The notes beneath the pieces are model-generated. The model did no database searches. It saw nothing but the letters and a program-made list of their open reading frames with translations, and was not told the origin of the DNA. Positions 17,511 to 25,439 of a stretch of DNA of 64,000 bases are shown here, one piece after another. The DNA is from Chitinophagaceae bacterium T5-Br10_B2g13 (GTDB taxonomy: Bacteria > Bacteroidota > Rhodothermia > Balneolales > Balneolaceae). Each line of letters starts with the position of its first letter. The first letter of the stretch is position 1. Both the position numbers and the translations under genes were made by a program. The stretch covers positions 1-64,000 of the forward strand of contig LKNA01000002.1 of the NCBI GenBank assembly GCA_001564065.1, read 5' to 3'.

Positions 17511-18503
17511 CTAAAACCTGTAGGCGCATGCTGCAAAATGCAATCCACCGCCCGATCCTATAAATACGGCTAAATCACCCTTTTCAACAGAACCTTTTCG
17601 GTACTCCCGGTCAAACACCATAGGTATAGCAGCCGAACCGGTGTATCCAAATTTTTCCATGATGGTTGGAGCCGTTTCTCTGGGAAGATTCAGGATATCC
17701 ATCGTTTCCCAAATCTGGTTAATGTTGATCTGGGTGATAAAAACGTGTTTTACATCAGCTACATCTTCCCCGGCTCGTTCGCAAACGGTTCGGATCATAT
17801 CGCTCCACATTTTTGGATTCAGCTCTTTCGGGAATTTCTCCACAAATTGTAGACACTGCATCTTTTCAGCAACCTTCTCTTCAGTCACCGGATCTGCCGC
17901 TGCACCGGTATAAATTCCCATGTGTCCGTGATACTCTCCTTTCGTTCTCAAATCAGATGATAAAAATCCAACACCGGCTTCTTCAGTTGGTTCGAGTATA
18001 ACAGCACCGGCACCGTCCGCAAAAAGTGTAACCGTCTTCTTGTCATCCAGATTTAAAAAGCGGCTCATTCCATAGGCTCCCATCACCATCACTTTTTGAT
18101 ACCGTTCTTCTGCAACCATCATGCTGTTAGCCAGTGTAAAAGCCGTGGGAAATCCTGCACACGCCGTGTTGGTGTCTAATGAAGTGGCATTTTTTAAACC
18201 CATTTTGTACTGCACAACCGATGCTGTTGACGGCGAAATAAAGTCCGGAGTATCAGTAGCTATGATGAGCAAGTCAATATCCTCAGGATTTAAACCGGCC
18301 ATTTCTAAAGCATTATTACCCGCCTTCACGCATAAGTCGCTGGTCGTTTCTCCCTCTTCCATCCATCGTCGTTCATGGATGGTCAAATTTTCTCTCAGCC
18401 AGGTATCCACATCTTCCCCAAGCCGTTCATTAAACCATTCGTTTTTCAATATCCTGGCGGGAGCATAAGATCCCGAGGCGATAATTTTTGCTCGTCTGCT
18501 CAA
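17511..18503 (-). CDS. KAS III-like (thiolase-fold) protein with altered triad
   Basis: The 330-residue protein is clearly related to FabH: thiolase-fold halves, nucleophile Cys115 in DTNTACAGFP, FADGAGAVIL and a C-terminal GSGGGLHFAACAYRF. Comparison with E. coli FabH needs no gap between the His and Asn motifs. The catalytic His of PHQAN corresponds to Thr257 (ITQIN) and the Asn of HGNTSAAS to Tyr287 (FGYTGSAA), with the same 30-residue spacing. Decarboxylative condensation as in FabH is therefore doubtful; acyl transfer, thioester hydrolysis or another Claisen-type reaction is possible. It overlaps the FabG-like gene by 4 bp and lies 38 bp before the symporter gene. Confidence 0.85.
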   Translation of the reverse strand: MSRRAKIIASGSYAPARILKNEWFNERLGEDVDTWLRENLTIHERRWMEEGETTSDLCVKAGNNALEMAGLNPEDIDLLIIATDTPDFISPSTASVVQYKMGLKNATSLDTNTACAGFPTAFTLANSMMVAEERYQKVMVMGAYGMSRFLNLDDKKTVTLFADGAGAVILEPTEEAGVGFLSSDLRTKGEYHGHMGIYTGAAADPVTEEKVAEKMQCLQFVEKFPKELNPKMWSDMIRTVCERAGEDVADVKHVFITQININQIWETMDILNLPRETAPTIMEKFGYTGSAAIPMVFDREYRKGSVEKGDLAVFIGSGGGLHFAACAYRF

Positions 18504-19243
18504 AATATCAGCCCTCCATCCACATTAAGTACAGTTCCTGTGATAAACGCTGCTTTATCTGAGGCAAGAAAGAGATACGCCTCTGCAATATCCTCAGGCT
18601 CTCCCAATCTGCCCAGGGGAGTTTTCTCCTTTAAAGAATCCAGAACTTTTTCAGGAACCGTATCCACCATGCTCGTATTGATAAATCCCGGAGCGACTGC
18701 ATTAACACGAACCCCTTTTCTTCCAAGCTCTTTGGCCCATGTTTTCGTCATTCCTATCACTCCAGACTTTGAGGCGACATAATTGGATTGGCCAAAATTA
18801 CCGTTATGTGCCACAACAGAGCTGGCATTCAAAATAACCCCGCTACCTTGTTCCGCCATCAGCTTAGCTGCTGCTCTCCCGCAGTAATACACACCGCTCA
18901 AATTCACATCAATGACAGCCTGCCACTGATCTTTTTCCATCTTCAAAAGTGTCCCGTCTTTCGTAATCCCGGCATTGTTGACCAGAACATCAATTTTCCC
19001 GTGGCGATCTATCAATCCGCTCATTGCCTTTTCCACTTGATTCACATCGGCAACATTTACTTTTTGGAATGAGACGGAGAACCCCTCCTCTTCCCAGATT
19101 TTGATCTGATTTTTGGCAGCATCTTCATTAAAATCCCATATCTCTACAGTAGCACCTTCCTGTAAAAATTTATCTGCCGTTGTTTTTCCAATACCGGCAG
19201 CTCCGCCGGTTATCAGTACTGTTTTGTTTTTAAATTGAGACAT
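18500..19243 (-). CDS. FabG-like short-chain dehydrogenase/reductase
   Basis: This 247-residue classical SDR has a nucleotide-binding TGGAAGIGK, NNAG, a catalytic Ser at 141-142, Tyr155 and Lys159 (YVASK), Asn114, and a C-terminal NVDGG. The NAGITKDGTLLKM stretch resembles 3-oxoacyl-ACP reductases. It probably reduces a 3-keto or oxidises a 3-hydroxy acyl intermediate with NAD(P). It is translationally coupled to the KAS III-like gene and 8 bp downstream of the secreted hydrolase. It is not the extended-SDR type found in OleD. Confidence 0.87.
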   Translation of the reverse strand: MSQFKNKTVLITGGAAGIGKTTADKFLQEGATVEIWDFNEDAAKNQIKIWEEEGFSVSFQKVNVADVNQVEKAMSGLIDRHGKIDVLVNNAGITKDGTLLKMEKDQWQAVIDVNLSGVYYCGRAAAKLMAEQGSGVILNASSVVAHNGNFGQSNYVASKSGVIGMTKTWAKELGRKGVRVNAVAPGFINTSMVDTVPEKVLDSLKEKTPLGRLGEPEDIAEAYLFLASDKAAFITGTVLNVDGGLIF

Positions 19244-19251
19244 TCTTCTGT

Positions 19252-20199
19252 TTAGTTTAGATTTAAAAAAATTCTGACTGCTTGGTTGAATTCCTCCGAT
19301 TTTTCGAAATGCACAAAATGCCCCGCATCCTCAATCATGATCAGCTCCCCATTTTGCAATTCCGCTGTACCCGCCTCAGCTACAGATTGTGTGGTTAAAT
19401 CCGGGTTTAGATATGGATTCGGTATCAATCCGTCTTGGAAGCCATAAACCACCAATACTGGCACATCTATATCCGACAACCTATCGAAAACAGGTTCATC
19501 CAGCATGGCAAAAATCGATTCCGCCTGAGCCCTGGAGTAATTTTCAAAATCCGGATCATCCCTCATCTTCAGTCGGTCTTCAATCATAAAAGAGGCTTCC
19601 TCAGGAAACTGGTGGAATGTGTTCATCGCATTCATTCGAATCGCGTCTTCCCCTGTATTCATGATCGACTCTTTATTTACGGTCATCTGAAAAACTTGCC
19701 GGTGTTGATCGCTAAACTGCTCGAAACCGGCAGGGGCCGACAGAATCAACCCCTCTATTTTATCCTGATATTCCAAAGTGATGTATAATGCAATTTGTCC
19801 ACCCATGGAATGCCCTGTTAAATAGGCCTTATCAACCGAAAGCGCTTCCAGCAACTGGACAACTGTTTCAGCAAAAAAGGGAATATTATATTGCTCTGCA
19901 GTTTTAGATGATTTGCCATATCCGGGCAGGTCGAGGGCTATGATTCGAAAATCCTCTTTCAGTCCTGAAATGTTTTTCTGCCAGGCCGGCAAATAGCTTC
20001 CAAGTCCGTGAATCATCAGGATCACTTGATCTGCATCCCCTTCATCCACGTAAGCTACCGTTTCTCCATTTGGCAGGGTTTGATGGTGAACATCAAACGG
20101 ATAATCTAACCAGTCGAAGGAGGATTGTGCGGAAAGGCATCCCGGGAGCAGAGCCCATAAAAAAAATAAGTAAACCGCTTTTTGAATCATGACTTTCAA
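19252..20199 (-). CDS. exported alpha/beta hydrolase, first gene of the acyl operon
   Basis: The 315-residue protein begins with a hydrophobic export signal followed by LLPGCLSAQ. Cys21 fits a lipobox, although cleavage after SAQ is also possible. The core has MIHGLGSY, the nucleophile elbow GHSMGG (Ser131), an acid in VVYGFQDG and the base His in DAGHFVHFE. Export places it in the periplasm or outer membrane, suggesting that it cuts an ester or related bond in a ligand brought in by the TonB receptor. A putative operator lies 62 bp upstream. It leads a six-gene operon running to 13334. Confidence 0.87.
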   Translation of the reverse strand: MKVMIQKAVYLFFLWALLPGCLSAQSSFDWLDYPFDVHHQTLPNGETVAYVDEGDADQVILMIHGLGSYLPAWQKNISGLKEDFRIIALDLPGYGKSSKTAEQYNIPFFAETVVQLLEALSVDKAYLTGHSMGGQIALYITLEYQDKIEGLILSAPAGFEQFSDQHRQVFQMTVNKESIMNTGEDAIRMNAMNTFHQFPEEASFMIEDRLKMRDDPDFENYSRAQAESIFAMLDEPVFDRLSDIDVPVLVVYGFQDGLIPNPYLNPDLTTQSVAEAGTAELQNGELIMIEDAGHFVHFEKSEEFNQAVRIFLNLN

Positions 20200-20260
20200 A
20201 TTTTAAGTGAAATGCGGAGTGAGACTTTTTCTCCGCGAATCTACTTTATGTTATTAAAAA

Positions 20261-20276
20261 TTTGAAAAGTTTCAAA
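20261..20276. promoter_or_regulatory. putative GbsR-type operator O2
   Basis: TTTGAAA-AG-TTTCAAA is a perfect 7-bp palindrome 62 bp upstream of the exported hydrolase start, the same distance as O1 from the receptor gene. On the transcribed strand TAACT precedes it. Confidence 0.65.
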
Positions 20277-20332
20277 AGTTATTGATCCACAACGTGGTTT
20301 TTTGGATCAGTGGTCAGTTTAACAGAAAGGAT

Positions 20333-20818
20333 TTAATTTCTTAATTCAGCCAGTTTACTTTTCCAGGCTTTCAGAAACTGTTCATTATGTTCGTCCATCA
20401 GCTCATAAAATGACTGCATCTCTATCATTCTCTTGTAAGCATACTGCTCATCTTCGCCATTCATATCTTTGGCTATGTCGGCATATTTTTTTGCGATTTG
20501 AATATTGCGGCTCATTTTTGCCTTCTGGTTTTGAAAGGCCTGACCAAATATATCCTCCGATGCTTTGTAGTAATCTTTTCTGTCTCCGGGAACCCAAACG
20601 CTTTCAATCAGATTCCTCTCCTTCAACCTGCGGCATATTTGAGAAATGGGTCCCTTACTCATCTCCAGTTTTTCAGTGATATCATCCAGCGATTGCGGAT
20701 CTTTCGAAATAATTAGCAGTGCAATGATGCGTCCCATCAGCGGATTCAGGCCAAAATTACTGTAGGCTTCTGCAAAGTCGGTGATGATACTGTTTTTAAG
20801 CTCCGGATGATTATCCAT
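20333..20818 (-). CDS. GbsR/MarR-type transcriptional regulator
   Basis: The winged-helix core (GRIIALLIISKDPQSLDDI, MSKGPISQICRRLKERNLIE, VPGDRKDYYKA) matches the GbsR branch of MarR-like proteins, followed by a helical dimerisation region. An upstream frame reaches 20896. I choose the ATG at 20818 (161 aa), because the extra 26 residues would be encoded across the palindrome at 20842-20857, and the shorter form has the usual family length. With that start the palindrome is 24 bp upstream, as expected for autoregulation. It faces the same way as the acyl operon, separated by about 130 bp. GbsR of Bacillus senses choline; the ligand here is unknown. Confidence 0.85.
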   Translation of the reverse strand: MDNHPELKNSIITDFAEAYSNFGLNPLMGRIIALLIISKDPQSLDDITEKLEMSKGPISQICRRLKERNLIESVWVPGDRKDYYKASEDIFGQAFQNQKAKMSRNIQIAKKYADIAKDMNGEDEQYAYKRMIEMQSFYELMDEHNEQFLKAWKSKLAELRN

Positions 20819-20841
20819 GAAAGATGATGTCAGTTGAATAG

Positions 20842-20857
20842 TTTGAAATATTTCAAA
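20842..20857. promoter_or_regulatory. putative GbsR-type operator O3 (autoregulatory)
   Basis: TTTGAAA-TA-TTTCAAA, a perfect palindrome with the same arms as O1 and O2, lies 24 bp before the preferred start of the regulator gene. Confidence 0.6.
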
Positions 20858-20903
20858 TGTAAAAGTAGGTATTTTGAGATTTATTAACCATCTCAATGAT
20901 TTC

Positions 20904-23585
20904 TTAATTGTCCTGCTTCACCAATCGCTTCAATTCGCTCAGCATCAGCATCGCTTCGATGGGCGTCATGCGATTGGGATCGGCAGCGTCGAGTTTATTT
21001 AACAGCGTCTCCACATTGGGGTCCATTTGTGAGCCGAATAGTGTCATCTGAGGCAATTCCGCCTGTTTCTCCACCTCTTTCGTCACTTTTTTTGCCGCCT
21101 CTTTTTTCTTCGCCGATTGAGCCATCGCACCGTTACCGTCATGACTCACATCCAGCGTGTGACTCTCCAGGTTTGATAAAATCTCTTTCGCTCGGTTTAT
21201 CACCACATCCGGCAACCCGGCCATGTTGGCCACCTGTATTCCGTAACTGTGATCGGCACCGCCGCGTACCAGTTTTCGCAGAAAAATTACCTTTCCGTCG
21301 TGCTCTTTCACTTGCACATTAAAATTCTTGATTCGCTCGTAGCGATCCTCAAGCTCGTTCAATTCGTGATAGTGTGTAGCAAAAAGTGTTTTGGCAGCCA
21401 CCTCCGGTTTGTTGTGCAGATACTCTGATAGCGACCACGCGATACTCAGCCCGTCAAACGTACTGGTTCCGCGGCCAACCTCATCCAGCAGAATCAGAGA
21501 TTTTGGCGTGGCATTGTTTAGGATATTGGCAGCTTCATTCATCTCTACGAGGAACGTACTCTCTCCGGCGGCCAGGTTATCGGAGGCACCAACTCTGGTA
21601 AAGATTTTATCTACGAGCCCGATTTTTGCTTTATCGGCCGGAACAAAACAGCCGATCTGTGCCATCAGTACCAATAGTCCGGTCTGACGCAAAATGATAC
21701 TCTTACCGGCCATATTCGGCCCGGTGATCATCAGAATCTGAAACTCACTGTTATCCAGATAGATGTCATTCGGGATAAACGGTTCACCCGCATCCAGTGT
21801 CTTTTCAACGACCGGGTGACGGCCTTTTTTTACGTCAATCAAATCCTCTTCATTGATGTCCGGTTTTACATAGTTATTCCGGAAGGCCACCTCTGCAAAG
21901 CTCTGGATGCAGTCTAGTTCCGCGATGGCCGTGGCAATCTGCTGCACATCCTCGGCATATTCAGCTATGTAAAGTCTCAGCTCTTCAAACAGCTCCCCCT
22001 CAAGCGTTTTGCTCTTATCCTCAGCTGAGAGTACCTTTTCCTCTACCTCTTTCAGTTCGGGCGTAATGTAGCGCTCGGAGTTCACCAGCGTTTGCTTGCG
22101 GATAAAATGTTCGGGCACTTTATCCTTGTGGGTATTGGTGACCTCAATGTAGTAGCCAAACACCTTATTGTAGCCGATCTTCAGAGATGGAATCCCCGCC
22201 TCTTTTGCCAGCTTATTTTTAATATCGGCGATATACTTCTTTCCGTTACGGGCAATCTCCCGCAGTTCATCCAGATCTTCACTGAACCCTTCATCAAACA
22301 TTCCACCGTCTCGAATACTTGCCGGCGGATCTTCCACCAGCGCATCACTTATTCTTTCCTGAACATCAATTAACAGTTTCAGACGACTGTTGATCGACTT
22401 AATCAAACTGCTTTCACATTGGCCGATAATTCGTTTGATCGCTGTAATCTGTGCCAGTGAAAGCTGAAGTTGTTTCAGATCCCGCGCGTTGGTTCTTCCC
22501 ACACTGATCCGGCTTATGAGTCTTTCTAAATCCCCAACCTGCTCCAGTTCATCCCGAAGCTCCTCCCTCAATGAGTGGTTGTCCACCAGCTCATCCACTG
22601 CTTCGAGACGGTTCTCAATCGTCTCCACCTTTTTCAGGGGACGCATAATCCACTTTCTCAGAAGTCTTCCGCCCATCGCTGTTGAAGTGGCATCCAGAAT
22701 GGAAACCAGTGTCCCATCGGTTCCTCCCTCCTGCATGCTGGAAGTCAGTTCAAGGTTTCTTTTCGTAGCGCCATCTAGCGACATATAATCGCTATTCTCG
22801 TATGCGTAAAGTCGCTTCAGGTGCCCCAAAGATGACTTCTGTGTCTCCTGCATATAGTGAAGCAGTGATCCCGCAGCTGTGTGGGCAATCTCCAGATCCT
22901 CTACCCCAAAACCTTTCAGGGAGTGCGTTTTAAAATGCTCTGTCAGAATTTTATAGCCATAATCTCCCTCATACACCCAGTCTTCGATAAAGGTGATGTT
23001 TTTGGTTTTTAGAATTTCAGGCACACTGTTCTTGAGCTTTTTCTGAAGCAGTATTTCTGAGGGCTGCAGCGATTGAATCAAACTGTCCAGTTCCGTCTTC
23101 CCTACCTGACTCAAACCAAACTCTCCGGTCGAGATATCTGAAAAAGCGACACCGGCTGTTCCGCCTGCCCAGAAAATGGATACGATATAGTTGTTCCGCT
23201 TGTGATCGAGCAGCTTCTCTGACATGGTTACACCGGGAGTAGTAATCTCCGTCACTTCCCGGTTTACAATCTTTTTGCCCGCTTTTTTGGCCGTTTCAGG
23301 ATCTTCGGTCTGCTCACAAATTGCCACTCGAAACCCCCGTTTTACCAGTTTTGGCAGATAGGAATCGAGAGCATGGTATGGAAATCCGGCAAGCGGTGTT
23401 TGATCTCCTCCGTTGTTTCTCTTAGTCAGGGTAATACCAAGCTCCTTACTGATCAGCACGGCATCGTCGGCAAAAGTCTCATAGAAATCCCCTACCCGAA
23501 ATAGTAGTATTGTGCCTGGATGTTTCTCCTTAATTTCAAAATATTGACGCATCAGCGGCGTCTGTTTCTTCTTTTTCTTACCCAT
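20904..23585 (-). CDS. mutS: DNA mismatch repair protein MutS
   Basis: MutS recognises mismatches and small loops and starts methyl-independent or strand-directed repair with MutL. The 893-residue protein has the N-terminal mismatch-reading F-x-E motif (F34-Y-E36 in VGDFYETF), the connector and lever domains, and the ATPase with GPNMAGKSIILRQ. The ATPase also has DEVGRGTSTFDG and TLFATHYHEL. A basic N-terminus MGKKKKKQ precedes the domain. A Lys/Ala/Glu-rich linker and a C-terminal segment complete the full-length form. The end lies 8 bp before the nearest possible upstream frame of the regulator, but the promoters are probably separate. Confidence 0.97.
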   Translation of the reverse strand: MGKKKKKQTPLMRQYFEIKEKHPGTILLFRVGDFYETFADDAVLISKELGITLTKRNNGGDQTPLAGFPYHALDSYLPKLVKRGFRVAICEQTEDPETAKKAGKKIVNREVTEITTPGVTMSEKLLDHKRNNYIVSIFWAGGTAGVAFSDISTGEFGLSQVGKTELDSLIQSLQPSEILLQKKLKNSVPEILKTKNITFIEDWVYEGDYGYKILTEHFKTHSLKGFGVEDLEIAHTAAGSLLHYMQETQKSSLGHLKRLYAYENSDYMSLDGATKRNLELTSSMQEGGTDGTLVSILDATSTAMGGRLLRKWIMRPLKKVETIENRLEAVDELVDNHSLREELRDELEQVGDLERLISRISVGRTNARDLKQLQLSLAQITAIKRIIGQCESSLIKSINSRLKLLIDVQERISDALVEDPPASIRDGGMFDEGFSEDLDELREIARNGKKYIADIKNKLAKEAGIPSLKIGYNKVFGYYIEVTNTHKDKVPEHFIRKQTLVNSERYITPELKEVEEKVLSAEDKSKTLEGELFEELRLYIAEYAEDVQQIATAIAELDCIQSFAEVAFRNNYVKPDINEEDLIDVKKGRHPVVEKTLDAGEPFIPNDIYLDNSEFQILMITGPNMAGKSIILRQTGLLVLMAQIGCFVPADKAKIGLVDKIFTRVGASDNLAAGESTFLVEMNEAANILNNATPKSLILLDEVGRGTSTFDGLSIAWSLSEYLHNKPEVAAKTLFATHYHELNELEDRYERIKNFNVQVKEHDGKVIFLRKLVRGGADHSYGIQVANMAGLPDVVINRAKEILSNLESHTLDVSHDGNGAMAQSAKKKEAAKKVTKEVEKQAELPQMTLFGSQMDPNVETLLNKLDAADPNRMTPIEAMLMLSELKRLVKQDN

Positions 23586-23751
23586 GAATTCCGTTTACAT
23601 GCATCGATTCGATTTGCAGATCTGAAAGGTATTGAATTTTCCTCTTTTTTTAAGATCTCTCGCTTCTCAATTTTTCTTCCCCCTATACCTAATAGCGATG
23701 ATTCATTCTATAGATTGGCATTAAGCTTAATTAGAACTATTTTTCTTTTAT

Positions 23752-24672
23752 ATGCACGTGTTGGACAGACATAAATTTCGGGCTTTTTGGAAAAGGGTTT
23801 GGGAGCTGATCACAAAGAAGCATCTTTTTTACAATGCTTCCGCGATCACTTTCAACCTGATTATTTGTTCCATTCCGTTCACTCTTATTCTTATTTCAAT
23901 AATCGGTTTCGTTCTCTCTATAGATGCAGCCTTTGAAGAAGTGATCAGGTATGGACGGGAGCTACTTCCAAATCTCAGTTATCAAGGGCAATCGGGGGAT
24001 GTAGTTGGCAGTGCCATTACTCTGGAGACAATCATAGAACCACTGGTTAATGCCCGTACAATTTTTGGTGTGGCCGGTATCGCCATACTTATGATTTTTG
24101 CACAAGGACTGTTTCATACCATGAAACATGCTCTGTTTGAAATCTTTGATGTAGAAGACCGAAAACATCCCGTTATGGAATTGATCCATAACTTTTTTGC
24201 TTTTGGTGTGATTGGCGGAGTATTTCTCTTTTTCAGTATTGCAATTTCTATTATATCACTCTTCTCATTTAATGAGATTGCCATACCCTATACAGAAATT
24301 GTCATAGAGCTCGGCTGGATGGCTGATTTATTGACCAATGTAATTCCGGTCATTTTTATGATTCTTCTTTTCTATGCCATTTTCCGCTACATAAGTGAAC
24401 GCCGGATGCGCCCCAAAGTAGCCCTGTTATCAGCTATCACTTACACTATCCTTTTCGAAGCGGCGAAATATGGAATCAGTTTCTACCTTGAGTATGCTCT
24501 CACGGCTTACCGATACTTCTATCAGGGATATACCGTTCTGATCATCATTATTTTTTGGGTATTCTATTCCGCCGTACTATTTGTAGTCACCTCCATCCTG
24601 GCCCGATCTTATCAGGAAATTTATCTTAAAGACTCAGTAACTGATAGAAATCCATACACCGATATCTCCTGA
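23752..24672 (+). CDS. YihY/BrkB-family inner-membrane protein
   Basis: The 306-residue protein has six predicted membrane helices and the family's conserved N-terminal part (NASAITFNLIICSIPFTLIL). The central repeats (GVAGIAILMIFAQGLFHTMKHALFEIF) and the late YTILFEAAKYGISFYL plus SAVLFVVTSILARSYQE also fit. The family was once annotated as ribonuclease BN by mistake; its molecular role is unknown. It overlaps the glycosylase gene downstream by one base (TGATG), so the two are probably co-translated. Confidence 0.85.
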   Translation: MHVLDRHKFRAFWKRVWELITKKHLFYNASAITFNLIICSIPFTLILISIIGFVLSIDAAFEEVIRYGRELLPNLSYQGQSGDVVGSAITLETIIEPLVNARTIFGVAGIAILMIFAQGLFHTMKHALFEIFDVEDRKHPVMELIHNFFAFGVIGGVFLFFSIAISIISLFSFNEIAIPYTEIVIELGWMADLLTNVIPVIFMILLFYAIFRYISERRMRPKVALLSAITYTILFEAAKYGISFYLEYALTAYRYFYQGYTVLIIIIFWVFYSAVLFVVTSILARSYQEIYLKDSVTDRNPYTDIS

Positions 24673-25283
24673 TGTATTCTGAAGAGAACGTTTTGCCGCT
24701 CAGCTTTTATGCAAATCCAGATGTTGTAGATGTTGCACAAAAACTTCTTGGAAAAGTTCTGTGCGCTCAAATAGACGGTGTTTTTACATCGGGTATCATT
24801 TCCGAAACCGAAGCGTATTGCGGACGAAACGACAAAGCGTGCCATGCCAACAATGGCAAACGCACCGAGCGGACCGAAGTGATGTTTGGAAAACCCGGTC
24901 ACGCCTATATCTATCTCTGCTACGGCATTCATCACCTGTTCAATGTGGTTACGAATCAAAAAGGTTTAGCCGATGCGGTTTTGATCCGAAGTGTGATTCC
25001 TGCAGATGGACTTGACCGGATCAAAAAAAGGCGAGAGATTAAAAATCACACCGATTTGACTAACGGGCCGGGGAAGCTTACCCAGGCACTTGGCATAACC
25101 ACTTCTCTTAACAAAACCGACCTCAGAAAACCTCCCGTTTGGATCGAAGAACGTGGAATAGAAGTTTCAGAACCAAATATCATTCCTTCTAAAAGAGTTG
25201 GCGTAGAGTATGCCGGAGATCACGCCGAACGGTTGTGGCGATTCGAAATTTCGAAAAAACTTCGTAAGACCTTATCCCGATAG
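24672..25283 (+). CDS. 3-methyladenine DNA glycosylase (AAG/MPG family)
   Basis: This enzyme excises alkylated and deaminated purines such as 3-methyladenine and hypoxanthine. The 203-residue protein carries the family signatures: AQKLLGKVLC, the catalytic Glu in ETEAYCGRNDKACHA, GHAYIYLCYGIHHLFNVV, VLIRSVIP and NGPGKLTQALGI. The length is typical for bacterial AAG. Its ATG overlaps the stop of the YihY-like gene. A bulged hairpin TTGGCAGCG/CGCTGTCCAA (about 25301-25325) lies just after the stop, but lacks a T-tract. Confidence 0.93.
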   Translation: MYSEENVLPLSFYANPDVVDVAQKLLGKVLCAQIDGVFTSGIISETEAYCGRNDKACHANNGKRTERTEVMFGKPGHAYIYLCYGIHHLFNVVTNQKGLADAVLIRSVIPADGLDRIKKRREIKNHTDLTNGPGKLTQALGITTSLNKTDLRKPPVWIEERGIEVSEPNIIPSKRVGVEYAGDHAERLWRFEISKKLRKTLSR

Positions 25284-25357
25284 ATCGTCTTTAATAAAGA
25301 TTGGCAGCGATGAAACGCTGTCCAATAGAAAGTGATTACCCAAAGTGTAGAACGGCT

Positions 25358-25385
25358 CAAATTAATTCAATGCTGAATTAATTTG
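25358..25385. promoter_or_regulatory. perfect 12-bp inverted repeat upstream of yceI
   Basis: CAAATTAATTCA-ATGC-TGAATTAATTTG is a perfect inverted repeat ending 54 bp before the YceI-family start. Its AT-rich, fully symmetric form resembles a MarR- or TetR-type operator more than a terminator, since no T-tract follows. Confidence 0.5.
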
Positions 25386-25439
25386 CCAAAACTATTTAGT
25401 TTAACATTAAACAATAAATAATCAATCAAAAAAAGAATC

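Noticed and set aside
13334-19243. Calling the operon oleABCD
   Set aside because: The SDR is the wrong type, the thiolase-fold protein lacks His and Asn, and a symporter is present; only superfamily parallels remain.
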